A stretch of 64,000 nt of DNA from Chloroflexota bacterium. GTDB lineage: Bacteria; Chloroflexota; UBA11872. Positions within the stretch are counted from its first letter, which is position 1; each line of letters opens with the position of its first letter. The notes beneath the pieces were generated by a model, which had not been told where the DNA came from, did not search any database, and was given only the letters and a program-made list of their open reading frames with translations. Both the position numbers and the translations under genes were made by a program. This document shows positions 40,177 through 55,064 of the stretch, in pieces. The stretch lies in contig JAJEDE010000026.1 of the NCBI GenBank assembly GCA_022821645.1, positions 1 to 64,000 of the forward strand, in the 5' to 3' direction.

Positions 40177-40839
40177 ATGGCAGATGACAGAACCGACGCC
40201 GACGCCGTCGATGCGGAACCGCAGGTCGAGTTGAAGGTCACCGACCATCGGTCGGCCTCGGCTCTCGATGACGACTTGACCGAGGCCGCCGAGAAGGACG
40301 ATGCGCCTGAAGCGCCGGCGGACGAGCTTGAGGAGTTGAAGGCGGAAGTCGCAAAGCTTGACGCGCGCCGACAAGACGTGCTGAACCGGCTGACGCGCGC
40401 GCAGGCCGACTTCGCCAACTACCGTCGGCGAACGGCTGAAGAGGCTCAGGAAATCGTCAAGTTCGCAAACCAGTCGTTTGCCTTCGAGTTGCTGAGCGTG
40501 ATGGATGCCCTGGAGCGGGCGTTTACATCGATTCCTCGCGAGTTACGGCTGCTGACCTGGATTGACGGCGTTGCGCTGATCCAGGCGCAGCTGCACCGGG
40601 TGCTGGAGACCGCGGGGGTAACCCCAATTGAATGTCGCGCGGGCGATCCGATCGACGTGTCAATTCACGAAGTGGTGCTGACCGAGGGCGATGACGCGAC
40701 CACCGTTGTTTCCGAAATGCAGCGGGGTTATCGCATGCATGATCGCGTGATTCGGCCCGCCCTCGTCAAGGCTGGACCGGAGCCGGCGGACGACGAATCG
40801 GCTGATCCGTCGCCAGAAGACTCCAGCGAGACCGAGTGA
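40177..40839 (+). CDS. grpE: GrpE nucleotide exchange factor, second copy
   Basis: A 220-residue GrpE, longer than the copy at 16721, has an acidic N-terminal extension, a coiled coil (DELEELKAEVAKLDARRQDV), QADFANYRRRTAEEAQE and a C-terminal beta domain (VVSEMQRGYRMHDRVIRPALVKA). A -10-like TAGAAT at 40139-40144 may drive it, without a clear -35. It is coupled by a GTGA overlap to the zinc-finger dnaJ. No dnaK is adjacent. Confidence 0.92.
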   Translation: MADDRTDADAVDAEPQVELKVTDHRSASALDDDLTEAAEKDDAPEAPADELEELKAEVAKLDARRQDVLNRLTRAQADFANYRRRTAEEAQEIVKFANQSFAFELLSVMDALERAFTSIPRELRLLTWIDGVALIQAQLHRVLETAGVTPIECRAGDPIDVSIHEVVLTEGDDATTVVSEMQRGYRMHDRVIRPALVKAGPEPADDESADPSPEDSSETE

Positions 40840-41942
40840 GCGCCAAGCCCGACTATTACGACGTCTTAGGCGTCGAACGTACGGCTGGACCCGACGATAT
40901 CCGGAAGGCGTATCGCGATCTCGCGCGACGGCATCACCCCGATGTCAGCCGTGAGCCGGATGCCACCGAGCGATTTCAACAGATCAACGAGGCCTACCAA
41001 GTTCTGCGCGACGAGGAGAAGCGGGCGACATACGACCGCTTTGGGCACGATGGTCCTGGAACTCCTTTTGGCGCGGGGTTCGATGACTTCAGCGGCATCG
41101 GCGATGTGTTCGACGCCTTCTTCGGCGGCGGGCGCCGGTCGAGGCCCGGGGCGTCGCAGCCGGGTACGGACGCGCGGGTGCAAGTGGACCTAGAGTTCCT
41201 TGACAGTGTGTTCGGCGTTGAAATCGACGTGAGCTACCGGCGCCTTGAGCCGTGTGGTACGTGTGGCGGCAACGGCGCGGCGCCCGGCACGAGTCCCAGT
41301 ACCTGCGGGGCCTGCCGAGGCACGGGGCAGGTGCAGCGAGCTCAGCGGTCAATCTTCGGGCAGTTTGTCAACGTCGCGACCTGCGACCGCTGCGGCGGGG
41401 CGGGGCAAGTTGTCGAGAGCAAGTGTCCGACCTGTACAGGGATCGGACTGGAGCGCGTAGCCGTGGATCGTGCGGTGCGGGTGCCCGCCGGACTTCAGCC
41501 GGGGACCGAACTGAGACTGACGGGCGAAGGCAACCACGGGCCGCGTGGCGGCGCGCCCGGCGATTTGTATATCAGTGTCGACGTCAAGCCGCATCCCGTC
41601 CTCGAGCGCGACGGCGACAGTATCTTGAGCAACGTGGTGATCAACGTGGCCGAGGCGGCACTGGGCGCCAGCTTGGAGGTGGAGACTGCCGATGGGCCCA
41701 GTTCCGTCAAGATTCCGGCCGGCATCCAGGCCGGAACACCTATTCGACTGCGCGGAAAAGGCGCGCCACGCCTGCGCGGCTCAGGACGCGGTGATCACTT
41801 TCTCTTCGTTCACGTGGCTACGCCAACAAAGCTGAGTCGCAAGCAACGTGATCTGCTCGAACAGCTGCACGAGACCCTGCCCGGCGGCAGCGATTCGGGC
41901 GGTCGCAGCTTTGTGGAGAAGATTCGAGCCGCCTTTCGGTGA
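40836..41942 (+). CDS. dnaJ: Chaperone DnaJ (zinc-finger type I)
   Basis: The 368-residue protein has a J domain with HHPDVS, a Gly-rich linker and all four zinc repeats, CGTCGGNG, CGACRGTG, CDRCGGAG and CPTCTGIG, then the C-terminal dimerisation domain. This is the canonical DnaJ, unlike the zinc-less one in the heat-shock operon. GTG 40836 lies in a GTGA overlap with grpE, and prmA starts in its stop. The dnaJ-prmA order is common in bacterial dnaK operons. Confidence 0.95.
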   Translation: MSAKPDYYDVLGVERTAGPDDIRKAYRDLARRHHPDVSREPDATERFQQINEAYQVLRDEEKRATYDRFGHDGPGTPFGAGFDDFSGIGDVFDAFFGGGRRSRPGASQPGTDARVQVDLEFLDSVFGVEIDVSYRRLEPCGTCGGNGAAPGTSPSTCGACRGTGQVQRAQRSIFGQFVNVATCDRCGGAGQVVESKCPTCTGIGLERVAVDRAVRVPAGLQPGTELRLTGEGNHGPRGGAPGDLYISVDVKPHPVLERDGDSILSNVVINVAEAALGASLEVETADGPSSVKIPAGIQAGTPIRLRGKGAPRLRGSGRGDHFLFVHVATPTKLSRKQRDLLEQLHETLPGGSDSGGRSFVEKIRAAFR

Positions 41943-42844
41943 GTAGCCGGTGGGCAGCGATCAGCGTGCCCATGCGACCGGAAGCCCTGGACGATGTGTC
42001 CGTAGCGATACAGCGCCTGGTCGGTCAAGCCTTCGCCGTGGAGACCCGACCGCGATCCGAGGAATCTGACTGGCCAGTTACGGCCCATGCGTACGTGGCA
42101 CCCGGCGAGCGCCAGGAGACGGCGCGCCACGAGCTGCTGCGGGCGCTCGACATGCTGCGAATCGCCGGGGACGGCCTCGTTGGCGCGGCAACGGAGACGT
42201 TTATCGACGCGGACGCCTTGCGTACGAGCTGGCGGGAGTATTACGGGCCTCTGGCGGTCGGCCGCCGCCTGTTGATTGTTCCGGCGTGGCTAGATCAGCC
42301 GCGGGAGCAGCATGAACGGATTCCGATTCTGCTCGACTCGGCAATGGCGTTTGGTACCGGACACCATCCCACGACCCAACTTGCGTTGGCGGCGCTGGAG
42401 GATGCGCTGCAGCCAGGCGACATAGTCGCCGACATTGGGACCGGGTCGGGTGTGCTGGCTATTGCAGCGGCAAAGCTTGGCGCGTCTCGCGTCTATGCCT
42501 TCGACCGAGATCCCGAAGCTGGTCCGACGGCTGCCGCCAATATCCGGCGAAACGGTGAAGCCGACCGAATCGAGCTATCGATTCCCAGCTCGACCCTGGT
42601 GATGCCCGAGCCAGCGGCCTTGGTCGTTGCCAACATCGTGGCGGCGGTGCACGTAAAGTTGATGCCGGAATATGCCGAGCTCGTGAGACCCGCCGGCCGC
42701 TTGTTACTCGGCGGAGTGATTGACGCTCGAGTTGACGAAGTGGTCGCTGCGGCGCAGCCCTTCGGATTCCGTGTGCAAGCAACCGCGGCGGACGAGGAGT
42801 GGCGGCTGCTCGACTTCACAAAAGTGTCACCGCCGATTCAATAG
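41939..42844 (+). CDS. prmA: Ribosomal protein L11 methyltransferase
   Basis: PrmA trimethylates ribosomal protein L11. The 301-residue protein has an N-terminal L11-recognition domain, then the SAM fold: AMAFGTGHHPTTQLAL, VADIGTGSGVLAIAAAKLGA, YAFDRDPEA and VVANIVAAV. GTG 41939 overlaps the dnaJ stop. The linkage of dnaJ to prmA is conserved in many bacteria. Confidence 0.94.
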   Translation: MSSRWAAISVPMRPEALDDVSVAIQRLVGQAFAVETRPRSEESDWPVTAHAYVAPGERQETARHELLRALDMLRIAGDGLVGAATETFIDADALRTSWREYYGPLAVGRRLLIVPAWLDQPREQHERIPILLDSAMAFGTGHHPTTQLALAALEDALQPGDIVADIGTGSGVLAIAAAKLGASRVYAFDRDPEAGPTAAANIRRNGEADRIELSIPSSTLVMPEPAALVVANIVAAVHVKLMPEYAELVRPAGRLLLGGVIDARVDEVVAAAQPFGFRVQATAADEEWRLLDFTKVSPPIQ

Positions 42845-42872
42845 TGGAAGGGGAGGCCGCCATGGGAGATCG

Positions 42873-43238
42873 ATGCCAATGAGTTCCGACGCCAGTGAGG
42901 CGGGCTGCATCTTTTGCGCCATTGCCCGCGGGGACATACCCAGCGACGGGGTGTATGCGGACGACCATGTGATTGCGTTTCGAGACATCAATCCGCAGGC
43001 GCCGTCGCACGTGCTCGTAGCACCCCGCCGGCACGTGGCGAGCATTGACGAACTTAGGGACGACCGTGAATTGCTGGGCCGCGTAATGTCGGCTGCCGTC
43101 CTCGTAGCCCAGACCGAGAAGCTGGCGGAGTCCGGCTATCGACTTGCGACAAACCACGGACGCGACGGCGCACAGTCGGTTGCGCATTGGCACGTTCACG
43201 TACTGGGCGGGCGCGCCTTGAGCGGGCAATTGGGATAG
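42873..43238 (+). CDS. HIT family hydrolase
   Basis: This 121-residue protein has the HIT triad HWHVHVL at the C-terminus and the N-terminal CIFCAIARGDIPS, the histidine-triad pattern of nucleotide phosphoramidases (HinT-like). ATG 42873 follows GGAG by four bases; ATG 42879 is also possible. It probably hydrolyses AMP-linked compounds. It ends the grpE-dnaJ-prmA gene run. Confidence 0.93.
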   Translation: MPMSSDASEAGCIFCAIARGDIPSDGVYADDHVIAFRDINPQAPSHVLVAPRRHVASIDELRDDRELLGRVMSAAVLVAQTEKLAESGYRLATNHGRDGAQSVAHWHVHVLGGRALSGQLG

Positions 43239-43300
43239 GACGCCATCCCAGGCTCTGATCGTCCGGCGCCCCTGGACGCACAAGGACGTCTCGTGTTGGC

Positions 43301-43329
43301 TTGGAGTGCGGACGACCTCGTGGTAGGAT
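43301..43329 (+). promoter_or_regulatory. Candidate rpoB leader promoter
   Basis: TTGGAG (43301-43306), 17 bases, then TAGGAT (43324-43329) fit a weak sigma70 promoter. An overlapping TATAGT at 43329-43334 is an alternative -10. A transcript from here would meet the hairpin terminator about 80 bases later and, if it reads through, enter rpoB. Confidence 0.45.
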
Positions 43330-43389
43330 ATAGTTCACGTGGGGGTGCCCGAATAGCTGCACGGCCTCGATTCAACTGAATAACGACTG

Positions 43390-43418
43390 CCCAACCGGTG
43401 TGTGCCGGTTGGGTTTTT
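43390..43418 (+). terminator. Intrinsic terminator upstream of rpoB
   Basis: A perfect 9-bp stem, CCCAACCGG and CCGGTTGGG, with a TGTGTG loop is followed directly by TTTTT. It could end the upstream grpE-dnaJ-prmA-HIT transcript. Given the promoter just before it, it could instead attenuate rpoBC transcription. Confidence 0.85.
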
Positions 43419-43643
43419 GTGCCTTGCGAACAACGGACGCCAAATTGAAGACGGACGTGACGCGCTGACGCAGTTTTTTCCGCAGGTTTCCCTGTCATTC
43501 GCGACTTGCGAGTGTCGGGGCCCCGCGTACATCCACCGGTCCCGCGATTGGTTGCACACCAGGGCTCGCCGCGTGCGCCGTGGCAACGGCGTCGAGAGGC
43601 GAGATCGATTCCGCACCTCGTCGAACGAAGGAGCAGGCAATTG

Positions 43644-46600
43644 ATGAGTTCAAACGGCACGACTACGGGCATTACGGAGCGGCACTACGGGCGTGTCCCG
43701 AGCGTCCTCGAGATGCCACACCTGGTCTCCACGCAGCTCGAGTCGTTCGAACGATTCAAGAACGAATACCTGCAGGAACTGTTCGCCGAGATCTCGCCCA
43801 TCCAGGACTTCACCGGGAAGAACCTGGAGCTTCACTTTGAGGTGCCTGACGACGCGTTTGACCAGCCGCAATACAGCGAAGAGGAGTGCCGCGAGCAGGA
43901 CCGCACGTATCAGGCGCCGCTGCGGGTCAAGGCCCGGCTGCACAACAAGCAGACCGGAGAAATCAAGGAGATGGTCGTGTACATGGGCGACTTCCCGCTC
44001 ATGACGCGCCAGGGCACGTTTATCTACAACGGGGCCGAGCGGGTCGTGGTGAGCCAGTTGGTGCGGTCGCCCGGCGTCTACTTCTCGGCTGAGATCGATC
44101 CCTCGACCAGGCGCCGGAGATTCGGCGCCAAGCTCATACCCAAGCGCGGCGCCTGGCTGGAATTCGAGACGAGCAACCAGTCCGTGGTGAACGTTAAGAT
44201 CGACCGAAAGCGGAAGCTGCCGGTCACGACCTTTCTACGCGCGATCGAGCCGGCGCTGGGTAGTGACGCGGCTCTACTCGAAGCGTTTGCCGACGTCGAT
44301 ACCGACCCTGAGCATCGGTTCATCGAAACGACCGTCGAAGAAGATCGTCGCGACGGGGTGTTTAATGCAGACGCGGCACTGATTCGTCTCTACGGCCGGT
44401 TGCGTCCCGGTGATCCCGCCACGGTTGACAACGCCCGCTCGTTGATTGAGCAGACGTTCTTCGAGAAGCGACGCTACGACTTAGGGCCGGTTGGGCGCTA
44501 CAAGCTGAACAAGCGCCTCGAAATCGGGACGGACGAGGCGACGCGCACGCTTGAGCCGAATGACCTGGTTGCCATAGTGCGCGAGATTGTTCATCTGAAT
44601 GTGACGCAGGGCATGCCGGACCACATCGACCACCTGGGCAACCGGCGTGTCCGAGCCGTTGGCGAATTGCTGGCCGACCAGTTTCGTGTTGGCCTGCTTC
44701 GCATGGAGCGCGTGATCAAGGAGCGGATGAGCATTCAGAACGCTGCGGAAGCCACGCCGTCCGGATTGATCAACACGCGGCCCGTGACCGCGGCCGTGAA
44801 GGAATTTTTCGGCGGCAGCCAGCTGTCCCAGTTCATGGACCAGGCCAATCCAATGGCGGAGTTGGCCCACAAGCGGCGGTTGAGTGCCATGGGGCCAGGC
44901 GGCCTTTCACGGGAGCGCGCCGGATTTGATGTGCGCGACGTGCACTACAGTCACTATGGACGCGTGTGTCCCATCGAGACGCCCGAAGGGCCGAACATCG
45001 GGCTCATTAACACGCTTGCAACGCTTGCCCGAGTCAACTCGTATGGGTTCATCGAGACGCCGTATCGGCGTGTGATCACACGCCTGCCCGCCACGGACGC
45101 CGAGGGGCTGCTTGGTCGGACGGTTGCCGAACCGTTTGGCGTGAGCGCCGAGGGCGCGCCAGTGGCGCAGGTTGGCGATGTGATTGATGAGGCCCTGGCG
45201 GCGGCCATTGGCGAGGTTGAAAGCGCCGAGGCATTGGACGTGCGCATTCGGCCGGTGGTGACTGATGAGGTTGAGTACCTGGCGGCCGACCAAGAAGAGC
45301 GTCACACGATCGCGCAGGCCAAGACACTGCTCAATTCGAAGAACGAAATCGAATCGAAACGTGTGTCCGTTCGGCGGGGACCGAATTTCCACGAGGCGGA
45401 CGCGAGCACGGTCGAATACCTGGACTCGTCGCCGCAGCAGATCGTGAGCCTGGCGACGGCCATGATTCCGTTTCTCGAGCATGACGACGCCAACCGCGCG
45501 CTCATGGGCGCCAACATGCAGCGGCAGGCCGTGCCGCTGATCAAGCCGGAGGCGCCGCTGGTGGCGACCGGCATCGAGGAGGTCAGCGCGCGCGACTCCG
45601 GGCACATGATCCACGCCGAAGACGCCGGCTTGGTCATGCGGGTGACCGCCAACGAGATCCTGATTGACCACGGGACGGACAAGCAGACCTACGACCTGCA
45701 CAAGTCCGACCGCGCCTCCGCCAAAGACGATAACGCCGTGCAGCCGATCGTCGTTGTGAACGACACGGTTTCTAAAGGTCAGGGGATTGCCCGAAGCAAG
45801 TCCGGTCAAACGGTCCAAGCAAAGGCCCCGGGCATGGTGGTGCAGGTCACAACCCGCAAAATCGTAATTGACCACAAGAAACGCCCGTATCGCTTGCGCA
45901 AGTTTGATCGCTCCAATACCGCGACCTGCATCAGCCAGCGGCCGGTGGTGGACGCCGGCGACACGGTAACGGCCGGTCAGACGATTGCCGAGAGCATGGC
46001 CACGGCCGACGGCATGATCGCCCTGGGCCAGAACATCGTGGTGGCTTTCATGTTCTGGGAAGGCGGGAACTACGAGGACGCCATCGTCGTGAGCGAGCGT
46101 CTGCTGAAGGATGACGTCTTTACGTCAATCCACATCGAGAAGTACGAGGTGGAGGCGCGAGACACGAAGCTGGGGGCGGAAGAGATCACTCGCGACATTC
46201 CGAATCAGAACGAGGAGGCTCTTCGCAACCTGGACGACACCGGTGTGGTGTATGTGGGCGCCGAGGTTGGGCCGGACGACGTTCTTGTTGGCAAGATCAC
46301 GCCCAAGGGTGAAACCGAACTCTCGGGTGAGGACCGTTTGCTGCGCGCGATTTTCGGTCGCGACGCCAGGGAAGTGAAGGACACCTCGAAGCACGTACCA
46401 GCCGGCGAGTACGGCCGCGTGATCGATGTTCGCCGGTTCTCAGCGGAGGAGGGCGACGATCTTCAGGCCGGCGTGACCGAGATGATCCGGGTCAGCGTGG
46501 CTTCGAAGCGAAAGCTGATGGTTGGCGACAAGATGGCGGGCCGCCACGGCAACAAGGGCGTCATCTCCATGATTCTGCCGCAGGAGGATATGCCCTACCT

Positions 46601-47297
46601 GGCGGATGGAACGCCTGTCGACATCATTCTCAACCCGCTGGGCGTCGCCTCACGCATGAACGTGGGCCAGACGCTGGAGACGCACCTTGGATGGGCCGCC
46701 GACAAGCTTGCCTTTCGCGCAATCAGCCCGGTGTTCGACAGCGCCGATGAAGACGTAATTGCCGACGCCCTGCAGGAAGCCGACTTGCCGGCCGACGGCA
46801 AGGCTGTGCTGTATGACGGGCGCACGGGCGAGGCGTTCGACCAGGAAGTCACGGTTGGCGTGATTTACATGATGAAGCTTGGGCACATGGTGGACGACAA
46901 GATCCACGCCCGGTCGACAGGGCCGTACTCGCTGATCACCCAGCAGCCGCTGGGCGGCAAAGCGCAGATGGGCGGTCAGCGATTCGGCGAGATGGAGGTC
47001 TGGGCACTGGAGGCGTACGGGGCGGCCCATACGTTGCAGGAGATGCTGACGGTTAAGTCCGACGACATCCTCGGCCGTGTCAAGACCTACGAAGCCATTG
47101 TCAAAGGCGAGTCGATTCTCGAACCCGGCATCCCCGAATCCTTCCGGGTGCTGGTGAAGGAACTGCAGAGCCTGGGCGTTTCCGTGGACATCCTGGACGA
47201 CGCCGAGGAGGAAATCGCGCTGGCCGGCGAGCACATGCACGACCAGCTGCCCGACCTGGATGGCATCAACATCCAGGGCCGTGAATACCGCCTCTAG
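43644..47297 (+). CDS. rpoB: RNA polymerase beta subunit
   Basis: This 1217-residue protein is the catalytic beta subunit. ATG 43644 follows AGGAG; the in-frame extension to 43506 lacks similarity. Landmarks include the rifampicin-pocket region [55 protein letters not shown]-like [10 protein letters not shown], and the C-terminal [13 protein letters not shown] and [18 protein letters not shown]. It contains two similar consecutive modules (codons at 45603-45770 and 45837-45968) ending IVVVNDTV and PVVDAGDTV, an apparent internal duplication. rplJ and rplL do not lie upstream here. Confidence 0.98.
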   Translation: MSSNGTTTGITERHYGRVPSVLEMPHLVSTQLESFERFKNEYLQELFAEISPIQDFTGKNLELHFEVPDDAFDQPQYSEEECREQDRTYQAPLRVKARLHNKQTGEIKEMVVYMGDFPLMTRQGTFIYNGAERVVVSQLVRSPGVYFSAEIDPSTRRRRFGAKLIPKRGAWLEFETSNQSVVNVKIDRKRKLPVTTFLRAIEPALGSDAALLEAFADVDTDPEHRFIETTVEEDRRDGVFNADAALIRLYGRLRPGDPATVDNARSLIEQTFFEKRRYDLGPVGRYKLNKRLEIGTDEATRTLEPNDLVAIVREIVHLNVTQGMPDHIDHLGNRRVRAVGELLADQFRVGLLRMERVIKERMSIQNAAEATPSGLINTRPVTAAVKEFFGGSQLSQFMDQANPMAELAHKRRLSAMGPGGLSRERAGFDVRDVHYSHYGRVCPIETPEGPNIGLINTLATLARVNSYGFIETPYRRVITRLPATDAEGLLGRTVAEPFGVSAEGAPVAQVGDVIDEALAAAIGEVESAEALDVRIRPVVTDEVEYLAADQEERHTIAQAKTLLNSKNEIESKRVSVRRGPNFHEADASTVEYLDSSPQQIVSLATAMIPFLEHDDANRALMGANMQRQAVPLIKPEAPLVATGIEEVSARDSGHMIHAEDAGLVMRVTANEILIDHGTDKQTYDLHKSDRASAKDDNAVQPIVVVNDTVSKGQGIARSKSGQTVQAKAPGMVVQVTTRKIVIDHKKRPYRLRKFDRSNTATCISQRPVVDAGDTVTAGQTIAESMATADGMIALGQNIVVAFMFWEGGNYEDAIVVSERLLKDDVFTSIHIEKYEVEARDTKLGAEEITRDIPNQNEEALRNLDDTGVVYVGAEVGPDDVLVGKITPKGETELSGEDRLLRAIFGRDAREVKDTSKHVPAGEYGRVIDVRRFSAEEGDDLQAGVTEMIRVSVASKRKLMVGDKMAGRHGNKGVISMILPQEDMPYLADGTPVDIILNPLGVASRMNVGQTLETHLGWAADKLAFRAISPVFDSADEDVIADALQEADLPADGKAVLYDGRTGEAFDQEVTVGVIYMMKLGHMVDDKIHARSTGPYSLITQQPLGGKAQMGGQRFGEMEVWALEAYGAAHTLQEMLTVKSDDILGRVKTYEAIVKGESILEPGIPESFRVLVKELQSLGVSVDILDDAEEEIALAGEHMHDQLPDLDGINIQGREYRL

Positions 47298-47311
47298 GAG
47301 GACCCGAACGA

Positions 47312-51901
<4,590 letters not shown>

Positions 51902-51973
51902 TAGGCTTTATCCCGTCGTGGCTGGCCGTGTGCCGCCGCGCGTTTTCTTCGTAAGGGCTCTGTAGGTTTCGAC

Positions 51974-52387
51974 TTGCCGACAATTAATCAGCTCGTTCGC
52001 AACGGGCGCAAGCGGCGCCGAAGCAAGCTCAAGGCGCCCGCGTTGCATTACTCGTACAACGGACTGCGGCGCCGCATGCAGCGGGGCGACGGCTCACCCC
52101 AAAAGCGTGGCGTGTGTACGTTGGTGCGGACGGTTACGCCGAAGAAGCCGAACTCGGCGCTGCGCAAAGTTGCGCGAGTTCGACTCTCAAACGGGATTGA
52201 AGTCACGGCCTACATACCGGGCGAAGGTCATCGGCTGCAGGAGCACTCTGTGGTATTGATCCGCGGTGGCCGCGTCCGCGATCTGCCGGGCGTGCGGTAC
52301 CACATTGTGCGCGGAACCCTGGACGCCGACGGTGTCGAGGGACGTCGACGCAGCCGGTCAAAATACGGCGCGAAGCGCGACGCGTAG
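51974..52387 (+). CDS. rpsL: 30S ribosomal protein S12
   Basis: S12 lies at the decoding centre. The 137-residue protein has [24 protein letters not shown] and GVRYHIVRG. Compared with the usual ~124 residues it has an insertion, [16 protein letters not shown], before PQKRG. I recall similar insertions in Chloroflexota. The start is TTG at 51974. The wild-type Lys positions linked to streptomycin sensitivity are retained in PKKPNS. It opens the str operon. Confidence 0.97.
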   Translation: MPTINQLVRNGRKRRRSKLKAPALHYSYNGLRRRMQRGDGSPQKRGVCTLVRTVTPKKPNSALRKVARVRLSNGIEVTAYIPGEGHRLQEHSVVLIRGGRVRDLPGVRYHIVRGTLDADGVEGRRRSRSKYGAKRDA

Positions 52388-52459
52388 CTGGCTGAATCGA
52401 AATCTCCAGCCAATGACGTTGACCGCAGCAGCCATTCCGCCACGGGCCAGCAGCGCCTG

Positions 52460-52930
52460 ATGCCGCGTCGCAAGCGGCCGGAGCGTCGCGTAATCCCGCC
52501 TGACCCTCGCTTCAGCAACCGTACGGTGCAGCGGTTCATCAACAAAATCATGCGCAGCGGCAAGAAGTCGGTGTCGCAGCGGATCGTCTATAGCGCCTTC
52601 GACATTATCGAAGGCCGAACCGGCGCCCCGGCAATTGACGTATTCGAGGCTGCCGTACGTAATGCCATGCCCCAGATCGAAGTGAAGCCACGTCGTGTTG
52701 GCGGCGCCAACTACCAGGTCCCCGTGGAAATCCGCGGGGACCGGCGCTATTCGCTGGCCGTGCGGTGGTTGATTGACGCAGCCCGCAGCCGGGGCGGCCG
52801 ATCTATGCCTGACCGTCTGGCGGCGGAACTGATGGAAGCGGCTGACGGGCAGGGAGGCGCGGTGCGTCGCCGTGATGAGATGCATCGGATGGCGGAAGCG
52901 AACCGAGCGTTCGCGATTTACGCGTATTAG
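52460..52930 (+). CDS. rpsG: 30S ribosomal protein S7
   Basis: S7 nucleates the 30S head by binding 16S rRNA. The 156-residue protein has the RRKRPERR start, MRSGKKSVSQRIVYSAFDII and VRRRDEMHRMAEANRAF near the end. Length is normal. It is second in the str operon, 72 bp after rpsL and 32 bp before fusA. Confidence 0.97.
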   Translation: MPRRKRPERRVIPPDPRFSNRTVQRFINKIMRSGKKSVSQRIVYSAFDIIEGRTGAPAIDVFEAAVRNAMPQIEVKPRRVGGANYQVPVEIRGDRRYSLAVRWLIDAARSRGGRSMPDRLAAELMEAADGQGGAVRRRDEMHRMAEANRAFAIYAY

Positions 52931-52962
52931 CTCGTCTGTCTGAGTCCTAGAACACGAGGCCC

Positions 52963-55035
52963 ATGAACACCCTGGATATTTCGCGTACGCGCAACATCGG
53001 AATCATTGCGCACATCGACGCTGGCAAGACAACCACCACCGAACGGATTCTGTTCTTCTGTGGCCGAATCCACCGTGTGGGCGAGGTGCACGAGGGCAAC
53101 GCCCAGATGGACTGGATGGCGCAGGAACGTGAGCGCGGCATCACGATAGTGGCCGCCGCGACCACGGCGTCCTGGAATGACCACCGGATCAACATTATCG
53201 ATACGCCAGGCCACGTTGACTTCACGGCTGAAGTGGAACGTTCGTTGCGTGTCCTCGATGGTGGTGTCGTGGTGTTTGATGCGGTCAACGGCGTTGAACC
53301 ACAGTCGGAGACTGTCTGGCGGCAGGCTGACCGATATAGCGTCCCGCGAGTGGCTTTCATCAACAAGATGGACCGGCGCGGCGCGGACTTTGACGCAACG
53401 ATCGAGTCGATTCGGGACCGGCTTGGAGCCAATCCGGTGCCCATTCAGATTCCCATTGGCTTTGAAGCGGAGTTTGAAGGGGTGGTGGATCTGGTGACCA
53501 TGGAGGCCGTTCGATGGTCGCAGGACCATCTGGCGGCGCCCGAACGCGGCCCGATTCCACCCGAGCTTGAAGGATCCGCTTTGGACGCCCGTGAGCGGAT
53601 GGTCGAGGCGCTGGCCGAACTTGATGACGAGGTGGCTGTCAAGTACCTCGATGGTGAGGACCTGAGCACCGCAGAGTTGATCGCGGCCCTGCGTCAAATG
53701 ACGGTTCAGGCACAAGGGGTTCCCGTACTCATGGGCTCGGCGCTGCGCAACAAGGGAATCGAGCCGTTGCTCGACGCGATCACTACCTACTTGCCCTCGC
53801 CGCTCGACGTACCGCCAGTGACCGGGATCAATCCCAAGACTGGCGCGGAGGAACAGCGCCGTCCGGCCGAAGACGATCCGTTCACAGCGATTGCATTCAA
53901 AATCGTGGCTGATCCACATGCCGGCAAGCTGGCGTACTTCCGGGTGTATTCGGGCTCAATCGAGCCTGGCGGCACGGTGCTCAATACAGCCGCCGGTAAG
54001 CGGGAGCGCCTGTCGCGGGTGCTTCGCATGCATGCCGACAAGCGCGAGGAAGTTTCGGAGGCGATCCGATACGGTGACATTCTGGCCGCCGTCGGCGTCC
54101 GGTCCACTAATACCGGGGATACCCTGACGGATCCCAAGTATCCCCTTCAGTTGGAGTCCATCAGCTTTCCGGAGCCGGTGGTTACGATCGCGATCGAGCC
54201 GAAGAGCCGCGGCGACCAGGACAAGATCATCGACGCGCTGCGACGGCTTGGCGAGGAAGATCCGACTTTTCGCATTAGCGCCAATGAAGAGACAGGGCAG
54301 ACACTGATTGCGGGGATGGGCGAGTTGCATCTCGAAGTCATCGTGGACCGGTTGCTGCGTGAATATCGCGTGGGCGCCAATGTGGGGCGGCCACAGGTGT
54401 CGTATCGGGAGCGGCCGCGCAAGGAAGCCAGTGGGCGCGGGCGCTTTGTGCGACAGACCGGCGGTCGTGGACAGTATGGAGACGTAACGGTTGAACTGGA
54501 GCCGCTGCCCTTGGGCACGGGAGTTCAGATTGAACGTCGCATTGTCGGTGGTGCGATTCCGGTTCAGTTCATTCCGGCGGCCGAGCGCGGGGCGGCGCGT
54601 CGGCTGACAAGCGGGCCGCAGGGTATGGAAGTCACTGACGTGCGCATAACGCTGGTGGACGGGTCGTACCACGATGTCGACTCGTCAGAACTTGCTTTTG
54701 AGATTGCTGGCGCCATGGCTGTGGAGGACGCGCTGCACAGGGCGCGAACGGATGTCATGGAGCCGATGATGGGCGTCCAGGTGGTCGTTCCCGAGGAATA
54801 CGTGGGCGATACGCTGGCCGGCCTGGCCGCGAAGCGAGGCACGATTCACGGCGCTGATATGCGGGGCGGCTCGCACATTCTCGCGGCGGAGGTACCGCTG
54901 GCGTCGATGTTCGGGTACGCTAACGAGTTGCGTTCGGCGACCCAGGGTCGCGGAACGTTCTCAATGGAATTCTCCCACTACGCGGTGACCCAGCGAGCGG
55001 GCGCCGCGGATGGACTGCTGACACCGGTTTCGTAA
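52963..55035 (+). CDS. fusA: Elongation factor G
   Basis: EF-G is the GTPase that drives ribosomal translocation. The 690-residue protein has the P-loop [26 protein letters not shown] and [10 protein letters not shown], followed by domains II-V with normal length. It lies in the standard str order rpsL-rpsG-fusA-tuf. Confidence 0.98.
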   Translation: MNTLDISRTRNIGIIAHIDAGKTTTTERILFFCGRIHRVGEVHEGNAQMDWMAQERERGITIVAAATTASWNDHRINIIDTPGHVDFTAEVERSLRVLDGGVVVFDAVNGVEPQSETVWRQADRYSVPRVAFINKMDRRGADFDATIESIRDRLGANPVPIQIPIGFEAEFEGVVDLVTMEAVRWSQDHLAAPERGPIPPELEGSALDARERMVEALAELDDEVAVKYLDGEDLSTAELIAALRQMTVQAQGVPVLMGSALRNKGIEPLLDAITTYLPSPLDVPPVTGINPKTGAEEQRRPAEDDPFTAIAFKIVADPHAGKLAYFRVYSGSIEPGGTVLNTAAGKRERLSRVLRMHADKREEVSEAIRYGDILAAVGVRSTNTGDTLTDPKYPLQLESISFPEPVVTIAIEPKSRGDQDKIIDALRRLGEEDPTFRISANEETGQTLIAGMGELHLEVIVDRLLREYRVGANVGRPQVSYRERPRKEASGRGRFVRQTGGRGQYGDVTVELEPLPLGTGVQIERRIVGGAIPVQFIPAAERGAARRLTSGPQGMEVTDVRITLVDGSYHDVDSSELAFEIAGAMAVEDALHRARTDVMEPMMGVQVVVPEEYVGDTLAGLAAKRGTIHGADMRGGSHILAAEVPLASMFGYANELRSATQGRGTFSMEFSHYAVTQRAGAADGLLTPVS

Positions 55036-55064
55036 CCGCCCACTGCGCAGGAGCACAGGAGCGA

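Larger units (their letters stand above)
43239..43643. other. Leader region before rpoB: promoter, hairpin terminator, no gene
   Basis: This 405-bp gap holds no supported ORF. It contains the promoter at 43301-43329 and the intrinsic terminator at 43390-43418, listed separately. Beyond the terminator, 225 bases run to the rpoB ribosome site, with no recognised tRNA or ribosomal-protein leader motif. Confidence 0.6.

Noticed and set aside
43330-43389. Possible small RNA or tRNA-like fold before the rpoB leader terminator
   Set aside because: No cloverleaf or conserved RNA motif could be drawn; kept only as the terminator and promoter entries.
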